The notes beneath the pieces were generated by a model that was given only the letters and a program-made list of their open reading frames with translations, ran no database searches and had not been told where the DNA came from. A stretch of 64,000 bases of DNA from Streptomyces sp. NBC_00691 (GTDB taxonomy: Bacteria > Actinomycetota > Actinomycetes > Streptomycetales > Streptomycetaceae). The position numbers and the translations under genes are program-made. Positions 8,680-16,805 of this stretch are shown in pieces. The DNA lies in contig NZ_CP109007.1 of assembly GCF_036226665.1 (NCBI RefSeq), positions 6,076,001 through 6,140,000 on the forward strand, written 5' to 3'. Every line of letters starts with the position of its first letter. Within the stretch, counting starts at the first letter, position 1.

Positions 8680-9480
8680 GTGAGTGATCCCAGAAGCGGT
8701 CCCTGGAGTTCCGCGAGCGGCACCCTGCTGCTCGCCCCCCTGCCGCCCCCGCGCGCCCTGCCCCGGCCGGGTTCCCTGGACCTGTGGCTGCTCAGGGTCT
8801 CCGACGCCCGGGGCACCGGCCTCGACGCCGGGGTCCTGGACGCCACCGAACGGCAGCGCGCCGCCGGACTAGCGCACGCGGAGGACCGGGTCCGCTTCAC
8901 CGCCGCCCATCTGGCGCTGCGCCGGCTGCTCGGCACGTACCTCGACACGCTGCCGCAGGACATCCGCTACGGCCGGGAGACCTGCCCCTGCTGCGGCGGC
9001 CCGCACGGCAGACCGACCGTCCTGGGCGCCTCGCGCGGGCTGCACTTCTCGCTCTCCCACCGGGGGGACCTCGTCCTCGTCGGGACGGCGGTGGCGCCCA
9101 TCGGCGTCGACGTCGACCTGGTCGCGGATCCGGGCGGCGCCGCGGAACTCGCCGCGATGCTGCACCCGGCCGAACAGCGCGAGATCGAGGCGCTGCCACC
9201 CCCGCGCCGCCCCCGGGCGCTGGCCCGGCTGTGGACCCGCAAGGAGGCCTACCTCAAGGGGCTCGGCACCGGTCTGGGCCGTGATCCGGCGGCGGACTAC
9301 GTGGGTTCGGGCAGCCCCGACGGGGCGCTGCCGCCCGCGGGCTGGACGCTGCTCGACATCCCCGTAGACCGGGGTTACGCGGCGGCGGTGGCGGTCCACG
9401 GCGAACTGACCACGCCGTCGCCCCGGGTGAACCGACTCTCGGAGCGGGACATCAGGGGAGACCCGCCGGGCCGCGGGTGA
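8680..9480 (+). CDS. 4'-phosphopantetheinyl transferase, Sfp type
   Basis: This 266-residue protein has the Sfp-family core: LHFSLSH (about residue 122), GVDVDL (about 143) with the Mg-binding acidic pair, and WTRKEAYLKGLGTGL (about 186). It transfers phosphopantetheine from CoA to the carrier-domain serine of the NRPS, turning apo into holo enzyme. The GTG start is set by an excellent AGGAGG six bases upstream. There is a 55-base gap after the exporter gene. A CPCCGGPHG cysteine pair sits in the N-terminal half, as in many actinobacterial members. It is the last gene of the cluster and is followed by a strong hairpin. Confidence 0.92.
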   Translation: MSDPRSGPWSSASGTLLLAPLPPPRALPRPGSLDLWLLRVSDARGTGLDAGVLDATERQRAAGLAHAEDRVRFTAAHLALRRLLGTYLDTLPQDIRYGRETCPCCGGPHGRPTVLGASRGLHFSLSHRGDLVLVGTAVAPIGVDVDLVADPGGAAELAAMLHPAEQREIEALPPPRRPRALARLWTRKEAYLKGLGTGLGRDPAADYVGSGSPDGALPPAGWTLLDIPVDRGYAAAVAVHGELTTPSPRVNRLSERDIRGDPPGRG

Positions 9481-9505
9481 GCGGCCCCGGCCACCGGCAC
9501 ACACG

Positions 9506-9542
9506 CGGAAGGTCCCCGGACGATCTGTCCGGGGACCTTCCG
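9506..9542 (+). terminator. Strong hairpin terminator at cluster edge
   Basis: A perfect 16-bp stem (CGGAAGGTCCCCGGAC and its complement) with a GATCT loop lies 25 bases after the transferase stop and before a convergent minus-strand gene. It can work in both directions. Confidence 0.8.
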
Positions 9543-9581
9543 CTTGTGCGCGTTCGACGACCGACGACCGGACGACCGGAA

Positions 9582-10055
9582 TCAGCCGGCCACCGCGATC
9601 CACTCGTCGAGCTGCTCCTGCGTCGTGGCCGGATCCGCCACCAGCTCGGCCAGCTCGTCGCCGGCGTGATGGCGGGTCGAGACCGCGGGGCAGCGCGCGC
9701 ACGCGGCGACCCCGGTCTGCTTCCACCACTGGCACCGCGCCCTGAGGTGACACCGCGGGACGGGACCGTCCTCCTGCGCGGCGGGCCGGGAGAGCACCCG
9801 CTCGACGAGCGTGCAGTCGTCGCCCCTGCGGTTGACGCAGTCGCTGACGCAGTGCGACGCGAACCGCAGGACACGCCGCGGCTCGATGCCCTCCGGCACC
9901 TCGCCGAGCACCTCGGCCGCCGGTACGGGATCGGCCAGGTACACCACGTGCCCGTCCTGCCCGGACCGTACGCCCAGGACGACGGACTCCGGCGCGTGCG
10001 CCTCTCCACTGGGGCACCAGGTCTGCGAGGAGCCGCCCTCGCCCACGGTGGTCAC
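9582..10055 (-). CDS. Cysteine-rich hypothetical protein
   Basis: This 157-residue protein is not recognised. It has nine cysteines, clustered as HCVSDC, DDC, RCHLRARC and AACARC in its second half, which suggests a metal or Fe-S site or structural disulfides. It has no signal peptide or membrane segment. The GTG start lies eight bases after the stop of the small secreted-protein gene upstream on the same strand, with a GAGG nearby, so the two are almost certainly cotranscribed. A role acting on, or together with, the secreted 84-residue protein is only inference. Confidence 0.6.
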   Translation of the reverse strand: MTTVGEGGSSQTWCPSGEAHAPESVVLGVRSGQDGHVVYLADPVPAAEVLGEVPEGIEPRRVLRFASHCVSDCVNRRGDDCTLVERVLSRPAAQEDGPVPRCHLRARCQWWKQTGVAACARCPAVSTRHHAGDELAELVADPATTQEQLDEWIAVAG

Positions 10056-10062
10056 CTCGGCC

Positions 10063-10317
10063 TCAGCAGGTGCCGGACTGAACGCCGACGACCTGCGTCA
10101 CCCGGCCGCCGACGATCTGGCTCAGCCCCTGCTCCCCGGCCCGCTCCTCCTGGGCGACGGCGAGACGGATGCTGTCCTTGAGCTGGGCGGCCGAGGTGAT
10201 GCGCTCGGCCGGGCCGGTCTCCGACGCGCTCGCCGCACCGGCACCGGCGACGGCGAGTCCCGCGGCCAGCAGTGCGGCGGCTCCCGCCGCGACCACCTTA
10301 CGAGTCGGGTTCTCCAT
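10063..10317 (-). CDS. Small secreted protein, possible precursor peptide
   Basis: This 84-residue protein has a clear Sec signal peptide: positive start NPTRK, a long Ala/Gly/Val hydrophobic core, and an ASA-S cleavage site near residue 32. The mature part is about 52 residues, with a helical acidic stretch and the end VGVQSGTC, whose only cysteine is the last residue. Its ATG is preceded by AGGAGGAGGAG at a good distance. It is the first gene of a two-gene unit with the Cys-rich protein. No family was recognised. Confidence 0.65.
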   Translation of the reverse strand: MENPTRKVVAAGAAALLAAGLAVAGAGAASASETGPAERITSAAQLKDSIRLAVAQEERAGEQGLSQIVGGRVTQVVGVQSGTC

Positions 10318-10405
10318 GGCGTACTCCTCCTCCTGGTATGGGAGTTGCGAGCGTAGGCCGGTGGAGAGCCATGGCCGGAACTTTGCGGCGGCAGTCGACC
10401 GGCGG

Positions 10406-11095
10406 TTACGTCTCCGAGGGCGGGACCTGCGGCAGGAGGTCCTCGGTCAGCCGGTCGAGGGCGGCGCCGCTCGGGGCTCCCGTCCCGGTGAGGGTGCCGA
10501 GCAGGGCCTGGGCGAGGACGGTCGCCGTACCGATCCGGGTGTCCTCGCGCTCGTCGCCGGTGACCTTCCCGATCACCGCGTCCCGTACGGCCGGAGAGGT
10601 GTCGGAGTCCCCGAACAGGTCCGGGTACGACAGCGCCATCATGCACACGCCCACGTTGGCGGAGAGGATCGAGCGCCCCGCGAGCTCCGGGGCCGTCCGG
10701 AGCCGTCCGGCGTCACGGCAGCGCTCCACCGCCTTCAGGAGGATCGCCTGCGCCTCCTTGACGGCCCCCGGCCTGGTGTCGCCGGTCGGTGTGAACATCA
10801 GCCGGTAGAGGTGGGGGTTGCGGAGGGCGAAGGCGACGTGGCTGTCCCAGGCCGTGCGCAGGTCGGCCACCGGATCGTCGGTGAGCGGGTTCTTGCGCTT
10901 CTCGGCGAGGAAGCGCTCGAAGCCGAGGTCGGCGACGGCCGTGAGCAGGCCGTGCTTGTCGCCGAACTGCCGGTAGATCTCGGGCATGCCGACCTTCGCC
11001 CGGTCGCAGATGGCGCGGGTCGAGATCGCGAGCGCGTCCTTGGTGGCGAGGAGTTCCTCGGTGGCTTCCAGGATGCGCGCGCGTGCGGTCGACAT
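10406..11095 (-). CDS. TetR-family transcriptional regulator
   Basis: This 229-residue protein has an N-terminal TetR helix-turn-helix (ILEATEELL, then STRAICDRAKVGMPEIYRQF, about residues 8-50) and an all-helical ligand domain. I chose the ATG giving MSTARARIL, the usual position just before helix 1; an in-frame upstream start at 11119 would add eight residues. It is divergent from the lipoprotein and isochorismatase-family genes, and a perfect inverted repeat lies in between. It probably represses both directions and is released by a small ligand. Confidence 0.9.
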   Translation of the reverse strand: MSTARARILEATEELLATKDALAISTRAICDRAKVGMPEIYRQFGDKHGLLTAVADLGFERFLAEKRKNPLTDDPVADLRTAWDSHVAFALRNPHLYRLMFTPTGDTRPGAVKEAQAILLKAVERCRDAGRLRTAPELAGRSILSANVGVCMMALSYPDLFGDSDTSPAVRDAVIGKVTGDEREDTRIGTATVLAQALLGTLTGTGAPSGAALDRLTEDLLPQVPPSET

Positions 11096-11127
11096 GCCGC
11101 CCACGATAACAGCGCTCACACCCTCTC

Positions 11128-11142
11128 GTAATCGATGATTAC
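11128..11142. promoter_or_regulatory. Candidate TetR operator
   Basis: GTAATCGATGATTAC is a perfect 15-bp palindrome about 33 bp upstream of the tetR start. It sits just upstream of a plausible -10 (TTAGCG, 11151-11156) for the divergent lipoprotein gene. Its symmetry, size and place fit a TetR-dimer site. Confidence 0.55.
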
Positions 11143-11229
11143 AAGCTGTGTTAGCGTTGAAAACGTCTCGGGGGTCGGCGCCGCCTCCGGGCCGTCCGAC
11201 GTCGGCAACGAGAGAGCTGGTGTTCCCGC

Positions 11230-12114
11230 ATGAACCGTTCGACGATCCGTCGCCTCGCCACCGGGGCCGTGGCGGCCACCGTGGGCGCGACCCTCCTCAC
11301 CGCCTGCGGCGGCGAGGGCACCGCCGCCCCCGCGCGGCCGTTCACCGCGACGCACATCGGCGGGCCGACGACGATCCTGGAGATCGGCGGCGCGCGCATC
11401 CTGCTCGACCCGACCTTCGACGGGCCGAAGAAGTACCGGAGCGGCCTGGAGAAGCTCCGCGCCCCCGCCTTCGGCACCGGCGAACTCGGCGCGATCGACG
11501 CCGTACTGCTCTCGCACGACCAGCACGACGACAACCTCGACGACTCCGGCCGGGCCCTGCTCGCGGACGTGCCCGTCGTGCTCTCCACGCCCGGCGCGCG
11601 CAGGCGTCTCGGTGACCACGTCACCGCCATGAAGAGCTGGGAGTCCCAGGAGCTGAGGACCTCCGGCGGCACCCTCAAGGTCACCGCCGTGCCCGCCCTG
11701 CACGGCCCCGACGGTGTGGACCGCGGCGCGGACGGCGAGGTCACCGGTTTTGTGCTCAGCGGCGAGGGCGTCCCCACCACCTACGTCTCCGGCGACAACG
11801 CCTCGGTCAAGGTGGCCGAGGAGGTCGGTGACCGCGTCAGGAAGGACATCGGCCCGATCGACACCGCCGTCCTCTTCGCCGGCGCCGCCCGCACCCCCGC
11901 GATCCTCGACAACGCGCCGCTGACCCTGACCTCCGCGAACGCCGCCCTCGTCGTGAAGGCGCTCGCCCCGCGCAAGGTCGTCCCGGTGCACACCGACAGC
12001 TGGGACATCTACACCGAGGACCTGCCGTCCCTCGTGAAGGCGTTCGAGGGCCTGGGGATCGAGGACCGGCTCGTCGACCTCGCGCCGGACGGCACCCCGA
12101 AGGACCTGTCGTGA
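11230..12114 (+). CDS. MBL-fold lipoprotein (UlaG-like metallo-hydrolase)
   Basis: This 294-residue protein begins with a lipoprotein signal peptide ending in the lipobox LLTAC (Cys about residue 22), so it is likely anchored outside the membrane. The body is a metallo-beta-lactamase fold with LLSHDQHDDN (near residue 96), a variant of the HxHxDH motif in which the first His of the motif is SHDQHDD as in UlaG-like proteins. Later HGPDG and GDN segments and PVHTDSWD supply further metal ligands. Substrate is unknown. It is divergent from tetR, with the candidate operator between them, so it is probably repressor-controlled. Confidence 0.8.
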   Translation: MNRSTIRRLATGAVAATVGATLLTACGGEGTAAPARPFTATHIGGPTTILEIGGARILLDPTFDGPKKYRSGLEKLRAPAFGTGELGAIDAVLLSHDQHDDNLDDSGRALLADVPVVLSTPGARRRLGDHVTAMKSWESQELRTSGGTLKVTAVPALHGPDGVDRGADGEVTGFVLSGEGVPTTYVSGDNASVKVAEEVGDRVRKDIGPIDTAVLFAGAARTPAILDNAPLTLTSANAALVVKALAPRKVVPVHTDSWDIYTEDLPSLVKAFEGLGIEDRLVDLAPDGTPKDLS

Positions 12115-12180
12115 TCCCCGATCACCCCGATCACCCCGATCACCCCGGTCGCCCCGATCTCCCTGACGACCCCGATCGCC
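12111..12180 (+). repeat. 9-bp tandem repeat (GATCACCCC) between two genes
   Basis: Right after the lipoprotein stop the sequence repeats GATCACCCC three to four times and then degenerates into CGATC/CCCCGA variants. In the frame of the next gene it would read Pro-Asp-His repeats. Confidence 0.75.
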
Positions 12181-12227
12181 CCGACCACCGCGATCTCCCT
12201 CTGCTCCCCCCTGCGAAAGGACCCGCC

Positions 12228-12830
12228 ATGACCGCCTCCACCACCCTCCGTGATGTGATCGGCCTGCCCCAGGACCTGCCCCGCCTGAGCGGGTCGGCCC
12301 TGATCATGATCGACTTCCAGAACACCTACCGCACCGGCGTCATGAAGCTCGACGAGGCCGAGAAGGCCGTGGCCGCCGGCGCGCGCCTGCTCGCCGCCGC
12401 CCGCGCCGCGGGCGCGCCGGTCGTGCACATCGTCAACGACGGCGGCGAGGGCACTCCGTACGACATCCGGGCCGAGATCGGCGCGATCAGCGACGAGGTC
12501 GCCCCGATCGAGGGCGAGAAGGTCGTCGTCAAGAAGTTCCCCGACGCCTTCCACGCCACCGGCCTCGAAGACACCCTCAAGGAGCTCGGCGTCACCGGTG
12601 ACCTGGTCATCGTCGGTTTTATGACGCACATGTGCGTCCTCTTCACCGCGCAGGGCGCGTTCAACCGCGGCTACCGCCCGACCGTCGTCGCCGAGGCCAC
12701 CGCCACCCGCTCCCTGGAGGCCCCGGACGGGACCGTGACGACGTCGGAGGCGCTCCAGGCCGCGAGCCTCACGACGGTCACGGACCTCTTCGGCACGGTG
12801 GCCCGCACGGTCGACGAGCTCGTCGCGTAA
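12228..12830 (+). CDS. Isochorismatase-family cysteine hydrolase
   Basis: This 200-residue protein has the family triad: Asp in LIMIDFQNTY (about residue 29), Lys in VVVKKFPDAF (about 101), and the nucleophile Cys in GFMTHMCV (about 135). Members hydrolyse isochorismate, nicotinamide or other amides. I chose the ATG with GAAAGGA upstream, which is where related proteins start. The frame is open back to a GTGA overlap with the lipoprotein stop at 12111, so a 39-residue longer form with Pro-Asp-His repeats is possible. It is probably cotranscribed with the lipoprotein gene under TetR control. Confidence 0.88.
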   Translation: MTASTTLRDVIGLPQDLPRLSGSALIMIDFQNTYRTGVMKLDEAEKAVAAGARLLAAARAAGAPVVHIVNDGGEGTPYDIRAEIGAISDEVAPIEGEKVVVKKFPDAFHATGLEDTLKELGVTGDLVIVGFMTHMCVLFTAQGAFNRGYRPTVVAEATATRSLEAPDGTVTTSEALQAASLTTVTDLFGTVARTVDELVA

Positions 12831-12865
12831 GGGCCTCGCCCGGTCGGCAGGGGAGCCGCCCCGCC

Positions 12866-12891
12866 GGGCGGCCCCCACCTGGGGCCCGCCC
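12866..12891 (+). terminator. Imperfect hairpin after isochorismatase-family gene
   Basis: GGGCGGCCCC pairs with GGGGCCCGCCC with one bulged base across a 5-nt loop, 36 bases after the stop. It is plausible as a terminator but imperfect. The remaining 160 bp before the next gene hold no gene. Confidence 0.4.
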
Positions 12892-13051
12892 CCTCGTGTC
12901 GTCTCCCGGCCCCCGGCACCGGGAGTTCACCCGAGGTGTACCGGAACACCGCCTGGTGATCGGTTACGGGTCGCCCGACTCGGCGGTAATGGCGATCGGC
13001 CCGTGACGGATCACCCGGGCGCTCCTGTTCCGTACGCCCCCTGGAGGACGT

Positions 13052-15694
13052 GTGCCCCCCGCCGCCGACGCCGTGCTCGACGAGGTCGACGGCGAGGAGG
13101 GGGCGGGCGGCCCGAAGCCCCCGCCCGGTTCCCCGCGGCGCCGTCCGCCCTCCCCGGCCGTCGCGGGTCCGCTCGCGGCCGCGCTGCTCACCGCCGTCCT
13201 GCTCGCCCTCGCCACCCGGCTCTCGCGCAGCTACCCGTTCGGCCCGGTGACCAGGAACATCGTCGACCTGGGCCAGCAGTACCTGCCGTTCCACGCGTAC
13301 TGGCGCTCGTTCCTCCTCGGTGAGACCCACGGAGACGCCTTCCTCAACTGGAACTCCGGCTTCGGCGCCAACTTCCTTGGCGACATCGGCACCTATCTGA
13401 GCAGCCCCTTCGACCTGCTCGTCGTGCTCTTCCCGGCCGACCGCGTCGAACTCGCCCTCTACGTCGTCACCGCCGTCAAGATCACCGCGGCCGGGGCGGC
13501 GATGGCGCTGCTGCTTCTGCGGATGCGCCCGGGCCCCTGGCCGGTCGCCGCCGTGCTCGGCAGCGCGTACGCCCTCTCGGGCTGGACCTTCAACTTCGGC
13601 GCGACCGTCCCGATGTGGCTCGACGGACTCGTCGCCTTCCCGCTGCTCTGCCTGGTCGGCGAGTGGGCCCGCACCGGGCGCCGCCCCGTGCTCGGCCCCG
13701 TCGTGGTCGCCCTGGCCTGGACCGCCAACTTCTACACGGCGTACATGGCGACGATCGGTGCCGCCGTCGTCCTGCTCGTACGTCTCCTCACCGCCGAGGA
13801 GACGGCCGGAGCGCGGCAGCGCCTCGCCGGAGCGGTGCGTGCCGCGCGCGGCGTGCTGATCGGCATCGGTCTCGCCGCGCCGCTCGTCGTGGTCGTCTTC
13901 CTCGGCACCAAGGTCGCCGACCCCACCCCCGAGGCCACCTTCGCGCCCGCCGCCTGGGCGGAGGTCCTCGCCCGGTTCCTGCCGGCCACCGCGAGCCTCG
14001 CGAGCCCCGCCCTCTTCATCGGTACGCCCGCGCTCGCGCTCGCCCTCACCCTGCCGTTCAACGGCGGCGTCGCCCCGCGAGTCCGGGCCGGCTGGTCGGC
14101 CGCGGTGGTCCTGGTGACGCTCTCCCTCCAGTGGGAGCCGACGCATCTGCTCTGGCACGCGGGCGCCTCGCCCAACGGCGGACCCTACCGACAGGCCTTC
14201 GTCCTGTGCGGGCTGCTGATCCTCGCCGGCTGGTTCTCGGCCGCCCGGGGCGTGCCGCGGCCGCCCGCGCTCCTCGCGGCCGGCGCGCTGCTCGGACTCC
14301 TGGCGTGGGCGGCGCACGGCAGCATCGACATCGACCGCTGGACCTACCCGGCCTTCGGTGTGGCCGCGGCCCTCGCCCTCGCCGCCGCCCTGGCGGCCCT
14401 CCCGCGCCACCGCGGGGCCACGGCCGGCGCACCGCCCGCTCCCGCCGCTCCCGCGCGGGCCCGCACCGCCCCGCGCCTCCTGCCCGTCCTCGCCGTCGTC
14501 CTCCTCGTCGCCGCGCAGGCCGGCGAGGCGGCCGTCACCGGGAAGCGGATCGAGGAGCAGCAGCGCGCCGAGGTCGCCTGGTCCCCCCGGATCGGCCCCT
14601 GGCACACCGCCGTGGCCGACGAGGTGGCCCGCGCGGACGCCTGGCCGACGTACCGGACGGAGCCGGGAGAGGTGCCCGGCGGCAACGACGTCCTGTTCGT
14701 CGGTGGACAGGGCGCCGACTACTACAGCAGCCTCACCGCCGAGGTGACCTCCCGCACCCTGGCCTCCCTGGGCTTCGGCTACTACGCGAAGGGCCGCCAC
14801 CCGGTCACCCTGGACAACCCGGTGGCCGACGCCCTGTTCTCCGTCGGCACCCGGGTCCGGTCGGCCCCCACCGAGCCGGTACGCCAGGACGCGCCGCCCC
14901 GGGCCGCGGTCTCCGTCGCCACCACGCCCGTACCGCCGCTGGTCACCGTCCGTCCGGCGAGGCCGCCGGCCACCCACCCCGGGGACTCCGCCTTCGCCGA
15001 GCAGGAACGGCTCCTCGGCTCCGACGTGTACGAGCTGCCGCCCGTCACCCGTACAGGACGGACCGTCAGCGCCCGCTGTCCGGCGGGCTCCCAGGCCTGG
15101 TTCTGGGCCCCCGAGTACCGCGGCGGCGCGACCCTCGCGGGGGAGCCGCGCGTGGACTTCGAGGGCAAGCCACCCGCCGTCCGGGCTCCCATGCGGGCTC
15201 TCGGTACGGTCCCCGCGTCCGGCGACGTACGGATCGAGCTCAGCCCCGAGCGGGCGGTCCGGCTGCCCCGGCAGCCCGTCGGCTGCCTGGTGCGCGCCCG
15301 CCTCGACTCCGCCGTGCGGCAGCTGACCGCCACCGGTGCCACCGAGGTGCGTGCCACCGGACACACCGTCACGGCCGTGCTGCCCCCGGGCAGCACCGGG
15401 ACCGCGGTGCTCGCCGCGCCCCGCATCTCCGGCTGGCGCTGTGCCGCCGGTGACGCGGAGCCCCGTCCCGCGCGCGCGTACCGGGGACTCGTCGCGATCC
15501 CGCTCGACGGCCGGGCGGACACGGTCACCTGTTCCTTCCGCCCGCCGGGCCTCACGCTCGGCGGCGCCGTCGGCCTGACCGCCCTCCTCGCCCTGCTCGC
15601 GACGGGAGTCCTGCACCGACGGGCCGCCCGGCGGCCGGAGCGTGAGGCCGACCGGACGGACGGGCAGCGGACGGGCCGGCCGGCCGGAGCGTGA
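13052..15694 (+). CDS. YfhO-family large membrane protein
   Basis: This 880-residue protein has a Pro-rich cytoplasmic start, then a hydrophobic N-terminal half with about ten membrane segments and the YfhO-type features DLGQQYLPFHAYWR, NWNSGFGANFLGD and LSGWTFNFG near residues 70-180. A large extracytoplasmic C-terminal region and a final membrane helix (LTLGGAVGLTALLALLATGV) follow. YfhO proteins are linked to surface-polymer glycosylation in Firmicutes (lipoteichoic acid) and resemble GT-C glycosyltransferases. The GTG start has GGAGG five bases upstream. The next two genes are glycan genes, which supports a cell-surface role. Confidence 0.82.
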   Translation: MPPAADAVLDEVDGEEGAGGPKPPPGSPRRRPPSPAVAGPLAAALLTAVLLALATRLSRSYPFGPVTRNIVDLGQQYLPFHAYWRSFLLGETHGDAFLNWNSGFGANFLGDIGTYLSSPFDLLVVLFPADRVELALYVVTAVKITAAGAAMALLLLRMRPGPWPVAAVLGSAYALSGWTFNFGATVPMWLDGLVAFPLLCLVGEWARTGRRPVLGPVVVALAWTANFYTAYMATIGAAVVLLVRLLTAEETAGARQRLAGAVRAARGVLIGIGLAAPLVVVVFLGTKVADPTPEATFAPAAWAEVLARFLPATASLASPALFIGTPALALALTLPFNGGVAPRVRAGWSAAVVLVTLSLQWEPTHLLWHAGASPNGGPYRQAFVLCGLLILAGWFSAARGVPRPPALLAAGALLGLLAWAAHGSIDIDRWTYPAFGVAAALALAAALAALPRHRGATAGAPPAPAAPARARTAPRLLPVLAVVLLVAAQAGEAAVTGKRIEEQQRAEVAWSPRIGPWHTAVADEVARADAWPTYRTEPGEVPGGNDVLFVGGQGADYYSSLTAEVTSRTLASLGFGYYAKGRHPVTLDNPVADALFSVGTRVRSAPTEPVRQDAPPRAAVSVATTPVPPLVTVRPARPPATHPGDSAFAEQERLLGSDVYELPPVTRTGRTVSARCPAGSQAWFWAPEYRGGATLAGEPRVDFEGKPPAVRAPMRALGTVPASGDVRIELSPERAVRLPRQPVGCLVRARLDSAVRQLTATGATEVRATGHTVTAVLPPGSTGTAVLAAPRISGWRCAAGDAEPRPARAYRGLVAIPLDGRADTVTCSFRPPGLTLGGAVGLTALLALLATGVLHRRAARRPEREADRTDGQRTGRPAGA

Positions 15695-15836
15695 GGCCGT
15701 TTCCGCACGGACTTTCCACGGGGGACGCCAAGAGTTCACCCGGAGTGCACGCGCGGATCGTTCACCCGGAAAAGTGGGGCGTTACCGTACCCGCCGTAGC
15801 GGCGTTCAACTGTTCGATTCAGTATGGGGATTCCGA

Positions 15837-16802
15837 GTGCCGAAACTGTCCGTCGTCGTACCGTTCCACAATGTCGGTGCCTATGCGCCCGACACCCTGC
15901 GCAGTCTCGCGAACAACGCGGATCCGGAATTCGAGTTCCTGCTGATCGACGACTGCTCGACGGACGACACCCCGGAAATCCTCGACCGCTGGCGGGACCG
16001 ACTGCCGAACGCCACCGTCATCCGGCACGAGACGAACAGCGGTGTCGCCCAGGCGCGCAACACGGGAATCGACGCCGCACGCGGGGACCACATCACCTTC
16101 CTCGACGGCGACGACTGGTACGCGCCCGGCCACCTCAAGGCCATGGTGGCCGGTATCGAGCGCCTGGACTGCGATTTCGCCCGTACCGACCACGTCCTCT
16201 CCGAAGGCCGTAAGCGGAACATCCGCTACGCCCCGGCCAAGCGCCGCGACACCGTGATGGACCCCCGTGACGGAATCTCGCCCGCCAGCATGGTGACGAT
16301 GGTGGACTATCCCTTCGTCCCCTTCGGCATTTACAGCTCCCGTCTCTTCCAGAACGGCGAATCCCGTTTCGAGACGTCGTTGAGAACGGCCGAGGACCGC
16401 CTCTGGGTCTGGCGCCTCCACCTCAAGGCACGCACGTTCGCGGCGCTTTCCCTGCACGGTGTCTTCTACCGCCGGGGCGTCACGACCTCGCTCACCCAGA
16501 TCACCGACAACCGGCAGCTCGACTTCATTCCGTCGTACGACACCCTGCTCACCGACGTGTCCCGCGACCCGGAGGCGGACCGGTTCCTGCCGAAGGCGGT
16601 CCGCACCTACTGCGCGATGATCGCCTTCCACATGGGCAAGGTCGACACGTACGAGCCCGCCGTCGCCGAGCGGCTCCGCGTCGACGTGCGCGACGCGCTG
16701 CACCGGATGCCGCAGCAGGTCCTCGAAGAGACCCTCTCCACCATGGACACCCCCCGCAGCACCCTCCTCCGGAGCCTGCGCGACACCGTAAGGACCGCCT
16801 GA
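15837..16802 (+). CDS. Glycosyltransferase family 2
   Basis: This 321-residue protein has a GT-A fold of the GT2 type: KLSVVVPFHNVGAY at the start, LLIDDCSTDDT (about residue 36), NSGVAQARNTGIDAARG (about 65) and the DxD-like FLDGDDWY (about 86). It should transfer a sugar from a nucleotide sugar to a surface glycan. I chose the GTG giving MPKLSVVV, with GGGGA upstream; in-frame codons upstream lack a good site. It ends three bases before the polysialyltransferase-like gene, so the two form one unit. Confidence 0.9.
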   Translation: MPKLSVVVPFHNVGAYAPDTLRSLANNADPEFEFLLIDDCSTDDTPEILDRWRDRLPNATVIRHETNSGVAQARNTGIDAARGDHITFLDGDDWYAPGHLKAMVAGIERLDCDFARTDHVLSEGRKRNIRYAPAKRRDTVMDPRDGISPASMVTMVDYPFVPFGIYSSRLFQNGESRFETSLRTAEDRLWVWRLHLKARTFAALSLHGVFYRRGVTTSLTQITDNRQLDFIPSYDTLLTDVSRDPEADRFLPKAVRTYCAMIAFHMGKVDTYEPAVAERLRVDVRDALHRMPQQVLEETLSTMDTPRSTLLRSLRDTVRTA

Positions 16803-16805
16803 CCC

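Noticed and set aside
12111..12180. CRISPR-like short repeats
   Set aside because: Units are 9 bp and directly adjacent with no spacers.
12671..15739. A 1022-codon open frame on the minus strand opposite the YfhO-like gene
   Set aside because: Gly/Arg/Glu-rich artefact antisense to a recognisable membrane protein.
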